A stretch of DNA of 64,000 bases from Trichopria drosophilae (Eukaryota; Arthropoda; Insecta; Hymenoptera; Diapriidae), in NCBI GenBank assembly GCA_030407085.1, contig CM059582.1, positions 23,635,001 to 23,699,000 on the forward strand, read 5' to 3'. Position numbers and translations under genes: made by a program. Shown here one piece after another: positions 34,401 to 42,350 of the stretch (positions are counted from its first letter, which is position 1; each line of letters opens with the position of its first letter). The notes beneath the pieces were generated by a model. It ran no database searches. It was not told where the DNA came from and saw nothing but the letters and a program-made list of their open reading frames with translations.

Positions 34401-35853
34401 CGAAAAGTTCTATACCGTGTAATCCGGTGAGTACAATGTTCATTAAATTCATGAATGTAGCAGGGGCGTTGCACAATCCAAACGGCATACGTATGAATTC
34501 CCAATGTCCGTGTTCGGTGGAAAAAGCTGTTTTATGGCGATCTCTTTCTTTCATTTTTATTTGATGAAACCCGGAGGCTAAATCAAAAATAGAAAAATAA
34601 CGGGCTCCACCGAGTTGGTCAAGTATTTCTGTTATATTTGGTAAAGGGTAGGCGTTACCTATGGTTTTTTCATTTAGTGCGCGAAAATCGAGAACTAATC
34701 GCCATCTTTTATTGCCTGAACTATCTTCCTTTTTGGGGACTATCCAAAGGGGAGTATTATATGGGGAATGGGATGGTTGAATTATGTCTTTTTCAAGGAG
34801 TTCCTCAACTTGACGGTTAATTTCTCCTTTTAGATTCTTTGGGAAACGATACTGACGAGTATGTATAGGTACGTCGTCAGTTGTGTGAATTTCATGTTCC
34901 ATCACATTCGTGGATCCTAGTTTGTCACCTGGAATGTAAAAACGATCAGCACTTTCGGCGAGAAGAAACTCGACTTCCGTCTGTTCTTCCGTATTAAGGT
35001 GATCGAGTCTCAATAATTCCTTGATGCGAGAACATCTAGAGTCAGCTTGGGTGGACATGATTCGCGAGGGGTTTAGTTTTAGAATTTTTCGTTTCCTGCG
35101 GCCGGCTGTACGGGTTCGTTTGGCAGGAGAGGCGATTTCCTGTACCTTTTCTATTTCATATAACTGTACATTGGGGGATTTGATGAATGCAACTTCAGTG
35201 GTGGTATTTATGATAGGTAAAGTGATTCTATTTGAAATTACACGCACGACGGCGTTTCCCATAAATACGCCATCCTTCAATGGAATCAAGGGGAGATAGC
35301 ATTCAGTCAGATGTGTAGTTTCGATAGATATGCTGACAATTTGGCGGGTGCGAGGAGCTACATGAAATGTTCTTGAATTTACTAAAAAGGGAATTTCGGT
35401 ATTATTTACCGTTAAACAATTCTTTGTCCAATTCAGAGTGGCTTTATATCGAGACAAGAAGGAAGTGCCGATAATTCCATCTTGATAAATTGGAAAGGAA
35501 TTAGGAACAATGTGAAAATCAGTTTCGCATCCTAAGATGGAAAGAGAGATTCTTCCTAAAGTGGGTACAAGTTGTGGAGAGATTCCTAACAAATGTAAAA
35601 TGGACGTTTTATCAACAGGGCGATCGTTGATAAATTTTTCTTTAATTAAACAAGGGCCGGCTCCAGAATCTAACAGTAGGGATATTGGTTCGGGGATTGG
35701 CAATTGAATCGTAGGAGAATCTTTTTCTAGGGTTAATTTGACATGTACGAATCTTCTTCTATCCATTCTATTGCTCGAACGTTGGCTCGATTGGATTGAT
35801 TGGTCTGATTGAATCGTGGGTTTTGATGGGCGTGGTTGGATGGATTGGACCAA
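31483..35853 (-). CDS. pol: Pol polyprotein (protease, RT, RNase H, integrase)
   Basis: Replication enzymes of the errantivirus. The frame is open from 35913, and 35853 is a TTG, not a true start; translation is expected by -1 frameshift from gag at 35892-35898. In residues from 35853: aspartic protease DSGAG (62-66) with IIGTSF (127-132); RT with LVLDFRALN, MPFGLCNAP and YLDD (486-489); RNase H with TDAS (634-637), E674, D701 and D744. A spacer of about 330 residues follows, with an acidic Ser/Asp-rich part (850-905) and a folded-looking part (940-1070). Integrase has HHCC (H1087, H1094, C1124, C1127), D1157, D1217 and E1253 (D-35-E) and a GPY-type end (EGPYKILEV, about 1386). All catalytic residues present; no stops. 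Confidence 0.95.
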   Translation of the reverse strand: MVQSIQPRPSKPTIQSDQSIQSSQRSSNRMDRRRFVHVKLTLEKDSPTIQLPIPEPISLLLDSGAGPCLIKEKFINDRPVDKTSILHLLGISPQLVPTLGRISLSILGCETDFHIVPNSFPIYQDGIIGTSFLSRYKATLNWTKNCLTVNNTEIPFLVNSRTFHVAPRTRQIVSISIETTHLTECYLPLIPLKDGVFMGNAVVRVISNRITLPIINTTTEVAFIKSPNVQLYEIEKVQEIASPAKRTRTAGRRKRKILKLNPSRIMSTQADSRCSRIKELLRLDHLNTEEQTEVEFLLAESADRFYIPGDKLGSTNVMEHEIHTTDDVPIHTRQYRFPKNLKGEINRQVEELLEKDIIQPSHSPYNTPLWIVPKKEDSSGNKRWRLVLDFRALNEKTIGNAYPLPNITEILDQLGGARYFSIFDLASGFHQIKMKERDRHKTAFSTEHGHWEFIRMPFGLCNAPATFMNLMNIVLTGLHGIELFVYLDDIVIYAKTLSEHRGKFLKLIDRLRSANLQFQADKCEFLRHEVTYLGHLITQEGLKPDPKKLEAVDKFPRPKTVKAIREFLGLTGYYRRFINKYAKISKPLTKLLQQDQPFEWNFEQQNAFDTLKQKLCEEPVLQYPDFEKPFIVTTDASGYAIGGILSQGSIGSDRPCAYVSRLLNPAERNYSTYEKEALAILFCVNHFRPYLYGRKFTIVTDHKPLIWMRTSKDPTSRLTRWRLTLEEYEFDIQYKDGKRNVNADALSRNPVGCDDDTSFIGKIFEKSDNINPRRSTRSPKPTVKGSQYRNSILKQKQNCDRKVKFRNETQIFSGNFPNKPFEDTLHDENYQNQLSIPSNSNQDKISVPNASESESSDLDDSSIDDEPDSPRINKDQITMPKVSTQHSINESQSESDSDCDSDFSEGALITPRKPDIPQNVDEDPSLERILNKNIIETRDKLYMRKGNCVLFLDSRGRPVDSESKTLSKRRDMSIFSASDVGTIKVFKKGNRQYFGLYIVPSSTDVDSVTVLPEIKYTLKKLRNVLDSLKLHDINLPYIDNIRKDLWSKVLEDLYEVFQNSDVKIFICLGIVQSPAISQRYTLIKDAHDSLIGGHRGVTKTYHRLRSSYYWEDMKEEIQLYIQQCLQCKLKKLVRTKVRQPMVITDTPGSAFEKVSLDLVGPFPATENGNKWILSMQCLLTKYFIGVPLRDATAPTVAHAFLTRLMCIHGAPKIVLTDQGQNFLSKLIIILTKKLRIRKLKTTAFHPQTNGSLERSHVMLVEYLRQFISKDHDWDEWLELAMFSYNSSVHEGTRKTPFELVYGKVPLLPSSRPLSNYDRLETYDDYLIKLLARLDALQSEARENLQTAKERSKFYYDKRVNPMEFLAGNYVFLRKGIKYGKLSDLHEGPYKILEVHNDKNVLLKIGRKEKNCFNRPSHPNRYSRPPPSLLEENEINNLYLPILHCFRVFHQRISDHS

Positions 35854-37478
35854 CTGATTCGATTGGCCTCCCTCGTAGGGAGGCTCGCAGAGTTTCCCGA
35901 GCCACGATGATTCCTATTCACCTCGTTTGTTTGTCTATTACGGGCGAAACAATTATCTATAGTATGATTTGTTCCCTTGCAAAAAGTGCAATATTTCTGT
36001 GATTGTTTATTCCTGTCCCTTTGGTAACATTTACTTGCAACGTGACCCATTTTATTGCATAATTGGCATTGTGGGGAGGTCGAAAATCTGTCATGCGTTT
36101 GAGGACAAACAGTGGCTATATGTCCGAATCGTTTACAAAGTTGACATAGGGTGCACATTCCACTGGTGTGTCCTTGTTGACCGCAATCTGTACAGGGACC
36201 AGAGGTTTGGGTTATTCTAACTGAAGTCAGAAATCTACAGTTATTTGTGGAATGGCCGGTTTTTTTGCATATGCGACAGTAAACATTATCGTTCCTGCTT
36301 TTACAAAATTTTGCATCATGTCCGGGGCGTCGGCAAAGACTGCAACGTGATGATTCATTATTGTTCTTAGAGCAATCTTTAGCTGCATGACCTTTACGAT
36401 CGCATAATTGGCAATGAGGTTTAATGACGCGATCAGGACAATTCTTTGCGTCGTGGTTGGGCTGATCACAAATTTGGCAAGAAGGTTTATGAGCTTTTAG
36501 TAAAGGACAATTAGAAGCGTTATGACAATCACGTTTGCAAATTGAACATTCGCGGTTGTCGAGACTTGAGGGGAAAAGATGCTGGCGTTCTTCAAGGCGG
36601 GATTCTATTTCTATAGCTTCGGGACCGGCTAAATTGAAATCTGTGCGTTGAGTCATCAAGGCATGGATTTCAGTTTTTAAACCACGAACGAAAGCTCGAC
36701 AGCAGGCGTCCTCAAGTTCACCCTTTTGTGTAACTGTTAAGTGATCATCCGTTGTTTGTGCCTTTCGTGCTTCTATCAGAGAATAACCGATGGTTCGTGC
36801 TCGATTGAAGTAACTTGCGGCTGTTTCTTTAGGATATTGGCATAAACGTGATAGTTCTCCGTAGAGATCTATGACGGTAGCGCGTGTACCGTGGATTCCT
36901 TGAAGGAGTTTCAATAATTCGTTAATGGAATCGGGATCTTTCCCGAGCACGGTGCGACCAGCTTCGTCCCGTAAACGTGTCAGGATTATTTTTGTCAATG
37001 CTTTTTCGGATTCTTCAGGAATCATAGATTTCGCCCTTTTACAAGCAGTTGCAAATTCCAGAAAGGTAGTACCGTCCTTGGTTCCAAAGAAGAGTGGAAC
37101 CATGTCCGCAGCATCTCGAAGGCTTAAATGAGCCATTGCATGTATTGGGAGGGTGTTGAATTGACAGATCGAAGGTCGTACTGTTTCAGTGGAATAGATA
37201 GAACTTGAGGAGATGTTACTATCGTTATTTTCGTCAATGTGAGCTTCGTCAGAAAGGGACCGGGGATTTTTGAAAAGCAGTGGGATTTCTTTAGGACTAG
37301 TAATTTTTATATTTGGCGAGTGGGTCAATTGATTATTGCTTTTAAATGGGTCGATTTTATCGTCCAGATTTGATGGGTTACGATGCTTTACCGCAGGTAG
37401 ACCAGGATTTAATAAATTTTCTCCGTCCGTTTTTTCCTTTATCTTACTACGAGTTAATACCTTATCTTCATTAGACAT
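35733..37478 (-). CDS. gag: Gag polyprotein with nine CCHC zinc knuckles
   Basis: Structural protein, 581 residues from ATG at 37478. Residues 1-100 are polar and low-complexity. Residues 115-300 form the capsid-like helical region (DMVPLFFGTKDGTTFLEF, LYGELSRLCQYPKETAASYF). Nine CX2CX4HX4C knuckles follow at 311-324, 334-347, 356-369, 379-392, 401-414, 429-442, 445-458, 471-484 and 497-510, each with the full C-C-H-C set. Retroviral and gypsy Gags usually have none to three. The tail is Asn/Arg-rich and overlaps pol by about 180 nt. About 30 residues of the tail downstream of the slip site (S527-G528-N529) are specific to the unshifted product. Confidence 0.93.
   Translation of the reverse strand: MSNEDKVLTRSKIKEKTDGENLLNPGLPAVKHRNPSNLDDKIDPFKSNNQLTHSPNIKITSPKEIPLLFKNPRSLSDEAHIDENNDSNISSSSIYSTETVRPSICQFNTLPIHAMAHLSLRDAADMVPLFFGTKDGTTFLEFATACKRAKSMIPEESEKALTKIILTRLRDEAGRTVLGKDPDSINELLKLLQGIHGTRATVIDLYGELSRLCQYPKETAASYFNRARTIGYSLIEARKAQTTDDHLTVTQKGELEDACCRAFVRGLKTEIHALMTQRTDFNLAGPEAIEIESRLEERQHLFPSSLDNRECSICKRDCHNASNCPLLKAHKPSCQICDQPNHDAKNCPDRVIKPHCQLCDRKGHAAKDCSKNNNESSRCSLCRRPGHDAKFCKSRNDNVYCRICKKTGHSTNNCRFLTSVRITQTSGPCTDCGQQGHTSGMCTLCQLCKRFGHIATVCPQTHDRFSTSPQCQLCNKMGHVASKCYQRDRNKQSQKYCTFCKGTNHTIDNCFARNRQTNEVNRNHRGSGNSASLPTREANRISWSNPSNHAHQNPRFNQTNQSNRANVRAIEWIEEDSYMSN
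35866..35898 (-). promoter_or_regulatory. Gag-Pol -1 ribosomal frameshift signal
   Basis: Slippery heptamer G GGA AAC (35892-35898, in gag phase after tcG), a 7-nt spacer, then an 8-bp perfect stem GCCTCCCT / AGGGAGGC with a 3-nt loop (35866-35884). Pol lies in the -1 frame, open from 35913 after an in-frame TAG at 35914-35916. Geometry matches classical retroviral signals. Confidence 0.85.
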
Positions 37479-38735
37479 TTAACACATAATAAAGAAGAAC
37501 TTAATAATTTTCTCAAAATTAAAAAATTGTTCTATAACGTTTCAATGTCCAATGTGATAATAGAGGAGAGAATTCATTAATCACGTCCGTGGGAATTTAT
37601 CATTTAATAAGCTTAATGTCGAACCTGAAGTTTCATAGTAGCGAAGTTCTCTTATGGACCTGCCCGCGTTGAAGGGTCTTTCGCTAAAAATCTGTCTTCC
37701 AATGGGTTTCGAGAAAGGTAAATCCAAAAAAAGAATATATAAAAAAAAAGGATTATTTTGCGCGACTTTGAATAAAAATTTTCAAAATAATACTCTATCG
37801 ATTTATCTGTTCGATGAGTTAGCCTCTTAGGGCTTTATAAAATTGACCTCTTTTGGGCCTTATAAAATTAACCTCTTTTGGGCCTTATAAATTTTTAACC
37901 TCTTTGGGCTTTATAAAATTGACCTCTTTTGGGCCTTATAAATTTTTTTTTTAACCTCTTTAGGCTTTATAAAATTGACCTCTTTTTGGGCCTTAATATT
38001 TTAGGATCAGCTATTCTGGCTATCCTAAAAAGACAATTTTATGTGCACATATATGTAACTAAAATTCTAAAAGTATTCTATAGTATTTCTAAAATGTCAA
38101 AAATTTTCTAAGAATCGTTTATAGCCGAAATAGAATAAGTCTCGTGAAATTTGACGAATTTTTCGGGGTAGAAACTTTTAACAGTGTATGAAAATTAATT
38201 ATTTCTATAAACTGACATAAATATATTGCACGTCTGCATATATATGTATGTGTGGTATTTTCACAAGGGATATAGTTCTTTACCATGAGTAATTATATGT
38301 CACTTCAACAGATTTTTCATTTAGTTGTAGATATTTTGTTTAAAAATTCGAAATAAGAAAAGTTGTAGTCATTATGACTGGAATGCTTCCGAAAAGAATT
38401 AATTACAAAAAAAAAGAATAGACCTGTATGAAAAATTCAATCTCAATTTTAAAGTGATGTTTTTAGGTTTCAATTTTTGAAAGTATAATATCGTTGGTAG
38501 AGAAAAAAAAAATAAAAGATAAGGTTTATCGGAAGTTAAGGATTTCAGATATTTTCATGTATGTTTTGTAATTCAATTTCCAATACATTTAATTTGTCGA
38601 AAGTCATATTTTTGTTCAGAATATTGTGTATATATATATTTTTTTTTTCAGATAAAAGAAATCAAAACATGATAATTCTAATTGAAGTTTGACATAAAAA
38701 GGTCATGACATTTAATAATCTCTTTTCACCCTCGA
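37479..38735 (-). other. Errantivirus 5' leader between primer site and gag
   Basis: About 1.26 kb, AT-rich, without a credible ORF. It probably contains the packaging region and a splice donor for env, neither of which I can pinpoint. It contains the CCTCTTTTGGGC repeat described separately. Confidence 0.6.
37820..37998 (-). repeat. 24-32 bp repeat in the errantivirus leader
   Basis: Seven copies of CCTCTTTTGGGCCTTATAAA variants start at 37823, 37847, 37872, 37899, 37923, 37955 and 37979, separated by AT spacers of variable length. Confidence 0.85.
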
Positions 38736-38753
38736 GTCCTACCGACTGCGCCA
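38736..38753 (-). other. Primer-binding site, tRNA-Ser type
   Basis: Minus strand TGGCGCAGTCGGTAGGAC complements the 3' end of insect tRNA-Ser plus CCA. It lies 14 nt inside the 5' LTR edge rather than abutting it. tRNA-Ser priming is known in the 17.6/297 group of errantiviruses. Confidence 0.85.
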
Positions 38754-38926
38754 AAAATTATTACATATGTTACGTCCGAATAATAAAATAGAGACTTAAC
38801 ACATGCATGTAAAAAAAATAAATTAAAAGGAATCGTCCTTCTTAACTTAGGACGCTCGAAGGCTAGGAAAAGAAATTATTATTAGAAAATTAATAGGTAA
38901 AAATTTATTTATTTCAAAAATTATTA

Positions 38927-39238
38927 TTAAGTTACATTAAATTCCGCACCGTTCTTATAGTTTAAAAACTTATTCCCTAAATTAAAGAGTCGGGTCCAAA
39001 TAGCTTCGGGGTCTATTTCTTCAATTGGTTTTTCAGGGGTACGATTGATTTCAAATTCCGTAGAATTTGAGATATCTTTCGTTAATTGTGACTTCAGTAT
39101 ATTTATATACTTTTCTATCCTTTGTGTATTTTTCAAGATCCGGGGTCGGGGGTTTTGAGCATACACATATTTTAAAATTGCGAGAACCTTACGTTTCTTC
39201 GCAATTTTAGCAAGGATTTCATTTCTTGTTAATTCCAC
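38927..39238 (-). CDS. LTR-internal ORF, 103 codons (5' LTR copy)
   Basis: Same predicted protein as at 26191-26502. In this LTR it lies about 840 nt downstream of the start site and upstream of the primer site, so it is an upstream ORF of the genomic RNA and would be scanned after the array of 15-codon uORFs. No family recognised. Coding status uncertain. Confidence 0.4.
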   Translation of the reverse strand: MELTRNEILAKIAKKRKVLAILKYVYAQNPRPRILKNTQRIEKYINILKSQLTKDISNSTEFEINRTPEKPIEEIDPEAIWTRLFNLGNKFLNYKNGAEFNVT

Positions 39239-39376
39239 TGTAACAATATTAAGCAGAATTACTAAAAGAATGGGGCTACGAAATGTTCCTTAGAATATTT
39301 CGTAGAACAAAAAAAAGGTAAGGTCAATTTTTATAATGGGTCGAGGTGGACTGTTGTTTATAAGGGTTTAGATTGT

Positions 39377-39936
39377 CTAGCACTCGCATAGAATCTAAAG
39401 GAAATATTGGAAAGTTCAAGGAAAACAGTCTAGCACTCGCATAGACTCTAAGGGAATGTTGGAAATAGTTTAGGAAAACAGTCTAGCACTCGCATAGACT
39501 CTAAAGGAATGTTGGAAATAGTTTAGGGAAACAGTCTAGCACTCGCATAGACTCTAAGGGAATGTTGGAAATAGTTTAGGAAAACAGTCTAGCACTCGCA
39601 TAGACTCTAAAGGAATGTTGGAAATAGTTTAGGAAAACAGTCTAGCACTCGCATAGACTCTAAGGGAATGTTGGAAATAGTTTAGGAAAACAGTCTAGCA
39701 CTCGCATAGACTCTAAAGGAATGTTGGAAATAGGTTAGGAAAACAGTCTAGCACTCGCATAGACTCTAAAGGAATGTTGGAAATAGGTTAGGAAAACAGT
39801 CTAGCACTCGCATAGACTCTAAGGGAATGTTGGAAATAGTTTAGGAAAACAGTCTAGCACTCGCATAGACTCTAAAGGAATGTTGGAAATAGGTTAGGAA
39901 AACAGTCTAGCACTCGCATAGACTCTAAGGGAAATA
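39377..39936 (-). repeat. 53-bp tandem array in the 5' LTR
   Basis: Eleven CTAGCACTCGCATAGA starts from 39377 to 39907 at exact 53-bp spacing, the same number as in the other LTR. Unit variants differ: AAATAGGTTAGG occurs only here, so the arrays have diverged by exchange or slippage. Confidence 0.95.
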
Positions 39937-40070
39937 GTTTAATACTAGGGCGATTTTTAAGGTTTAAATACTTCTTTGGGAACAAGAAAGTATTCAAACA
40001 GGGGCGAGTTCTTACTTTTTCGGGAGTTGTTTGTCGGATGGATCCTCTGACTTGGTGGCTGGTGGAGACT

Positions 40071-40107
40071 AACTGACCATTGGTCAGAATGTGCGCCCCC
40101 TTTTATA
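40071..40107 (-). promoter_or_regulatory. Errantivirus core promoter in the 5' LTR
   Basis: TATAAAAGG (40099-40107) and initiator TCAGTT (40071-40076, start A at 40074), 33 nt apart on the minus strand. This is the expected start of the genomic RNA. Confidence 0.7.
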
Positions 40108-40824
40108 GTGGCCGAAGAGAGTTTTTCAGTGGAAATTTGGATTTGTAAGTGGGAGTTAGTGGAGGGCCTTTTTTTGAGGTAGAAGGGAGTGAGACGCGCG
40201 GAAAAGCGTCGAGGGGTGTGGCTTGAGCAAACTTGTCGATGAGACAAGCGATTTACAATAAAAATTCTATTAATAATTAATATTAATTCTAATTATACAT
40301 TAATATTTCTAAAAAGTATAAATAACAATACTAACATACGATATTATTGTAACTAACAATAATGAATTACGAAAGAACCATCGTTTTTAATATGGGTTTA
40401 TGTGAATCGTTTTCACTTGAGATTTAATAATTAAAGAAGATACTTTCAATCATTTCGTAAAAATAATCGGATGGTTCTTTTGTAATTTAAACAAAATATT
40501 ATTTTCTAGAATATTCTAAATATGAAGTTTCTAGAAGCTTGGAAATGTTCAAGGGTTTCAGACTCGAGACGTATCTTAAATTAGATAACTTTATGACGGT
40601 TTTCCGTCTTAAGATACATAAAAGTACATCTGTTTCAATACATGAAAGAAAACGCGTGTGTGATCGGCGGTTCCATTTTCTAGTTCCCAGGCTTGGTTAG
40701 GCTTATCTAAAATTTATGATATGCAGCTGTACAAGGAAACCGCATGTTGTACCTTTTCGGCTAGCTTCTAAAAACTTTAATTTACTTATGGAAAAAGAAA
40801 CGCACGTATGGCTCGCACGTTACA

Positions 40825-40965
40825 ATTGAAATGGTTGCATTCCTCCTTAAACGAACGTGCACAGGCTACTCGTGTAATAGACTTTATAGGTATACCTATA
40901 AATGTGTTATCGGGGGTATGACAGGGTTCACGCCTTGGATCTCTATTATTCATATTTTTTCGGTG
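40825..40965 (+). pseudogene. Jockey-like RT fossil, right half
   Basis: Starts with the second ATTG copy. The plus frame reads KWLHSSLNERAQ, then VLSGV, one stop, QGSRLGSLLF, the RT block with the SGVPQGS-type motif. With the 14.8-kb element and one ATTG removed it continues the frame of 25590-26031 directly. Dead by at least one stop. Confidence 0.8.
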
Positions 40966-41289
40966 AGGGGGAATGCTGTTGTACACTGTGAAGGAATCGT
41001 GTGAGACTCCCCCGTGTGTGGGACTCTAATGTGAAGACCATCAGGTATACCCATTAAACTCTAAACCTCTCTTTTCTAGTGTCTGGAAGAATACACTCCG
41101 GCACTATCATAAGACATTACTTCGTGCTATCCACATACGTTTTTTTATCTCCTTGCAAGGACAATGCAAAAGTCGACCGAAAGTTAACCGAAAATGTCTT
41201 CGTCACTCGGCCAATTTTCAGTAAATTTTGAGTAAATTCTTTGCAACATTTACATTCATTTTCAACAATTACAAATCGATTGGTTATTT
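40966..41289. other. Intergenic DNA between relics
   Basis: No gene or repeat structure recognised. Confidence 0.3.
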
Positions 41290-42350
41290 TTTTTTAATAG
41301 GACGTAGGCACAGCGCGCTGTCCGCAAGTGGTCCCTCAGTCACCAGATTCGTGACCCGGGACCGCGTTAGCATTACTTCGGGTCATGAACTGTTACTCCC
41401 TTTCGGGCCTCCAGCTTGATCCAAGCAGGCCTTGTCTCGTCGGCTCCTTCCTTCTCTTCTTCGACGTACGCAGATATGCGGTCCCAGTTGCTCTGAGATA
41501 CCAACATAGTGGGCACTATTCTATATTTTCTGGTGTGATCTCGATGTCCAGGTTTGCCTCCAGTGTTTGTTTCATGGCCGCCCGCCTTCCGCAGTTAAAG
41601 AAGGTGTGCTTGGCGTCATCCATTACCCTAGGGCAGTATGTCGCACATTGGGGTCGCCTTTAATTCTCTTACATGGAGATATTTCCCAAACATTCCACGG
41701 TCAGAAACGAACTGAGTAAGATAGAAATTCATCTCACCGTGTCCCCTCTCCGTCCAAGTGCCAGGATCTTGAACCAACCTCCTTGTCCATTTGACTGTGT
41801 TGCTTCCGCCATCCATCTGTCTCTCCACATTTGCAGTGTGTGACCACGCTCTTGACTTCTAATTGTGTCCCTCGTCACATTTTGTCCCACGTCACATTTG
41901 TCCCACTGTGGCTTCTATCGTATATCCTTTTGCGTTCGTATGCTAATAGGTCTACGGACGACACCTGCCAGGAGCAGCACTGCTACCTCCGACACGGTTC
42001 TATATGCATATACTATTCGTAACGTGCACCTGCGCTGTACCATTGCCAATCATTTCTGGTACAACTCCACTCGCATACTGTCTGCTCACACCTCTGCCCC
42101 AAATGACATGACAGAATAGACGACCCTCATGAGGGCCCGTCTTTTGCTGCTTCTTGCTCCGGCCACATTGGACGCAATGTCGGTTATGCATGGAGAGAAC
42201 TATACAAGTCGGTAACTGCAGGGATTCCTTCGTCACCAAACTAAAATTCGGGTCTGGTTCTGCACCATGTGCCGCGAGATAACAATCTAAGAAACTCACA
42301 ATGTGAGGCTGTGAAAACGCTTTAGGATGAGACAGCAAAACACGCGATGC
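41290..42350 (-). pseudogene. R1-like non-LTR retrotransposon relic, ORF2 C-terminus
   Basis: On the minus strand: LRIVYAYRTVSEVAVLLLAGV (near 41960-42030), then KWTRRLVQDPGTWTERGHGEMNFYLTQF (41628-41790), then CATYCPRVMDDAKHTFFNC (about 41590-41640), and AWIKL near 41410. This order is the RNase H-like/Cys-rich C-terminal end of R1-clade ORF2. Stops and shifts show decay. Confidence 0.7.

Larger units (their letters stand above)
26032..40824 (-). mobile_element. Complete endogenous errantivirus (Ty3/gypsy, env-bearing), 14.8 kb
   Basis: In minus-strand order it contains the 5' LTR (38768-40824), tRNA-Ser primer site, a 1.26-kb leader, gag, pol by -1 frameshift, an extra ORF, env, polypurine tract and 3' LTR (26032-28089). 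LTRs begin TGTAACG and end ACGTAACA in element orientation. Outside the tandem array I noticed only a handful of differences between the LTRs (for example in the start-site region, GACGAATT versus GACCATT). The long ORFs are uninterrupted, so insertion is recent and the copy may be active. It is much longer than the 7-9 kb of familiar insect errantiviruses because of long LTRs, the extra ORF and a spacer in Pol. Its host site is a Jockey-like fossil. Confidence 0.95.
38768..40824 (-). repeat. 5' LTR of the errantivirus
   Basis: 2057 bp. In element orientation it starts TGTAACGTGC and ends GGACGTAACA. U3 runs from 40824 to about 40075, then the promoter, then a transcribed part with the 53-bp array (39377-39936) and the 103-codon ORF (38927-39238). 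These therefore form the 5' leader of every full-length RNA. Confidence 0.95.

Noticed and set aside
35853..35853. Independent start codon for pol
   Set aside because: The base triplet is TTG and the frame is open farther upstream to 35913; frameshifting from gag explains the layout.
39957..40247. 96-codon ORF across the 5' LTR promoter
   Set aside because: It is broken in the other LTR by the small indel near the start site, spans the TATA box and has no family signature.
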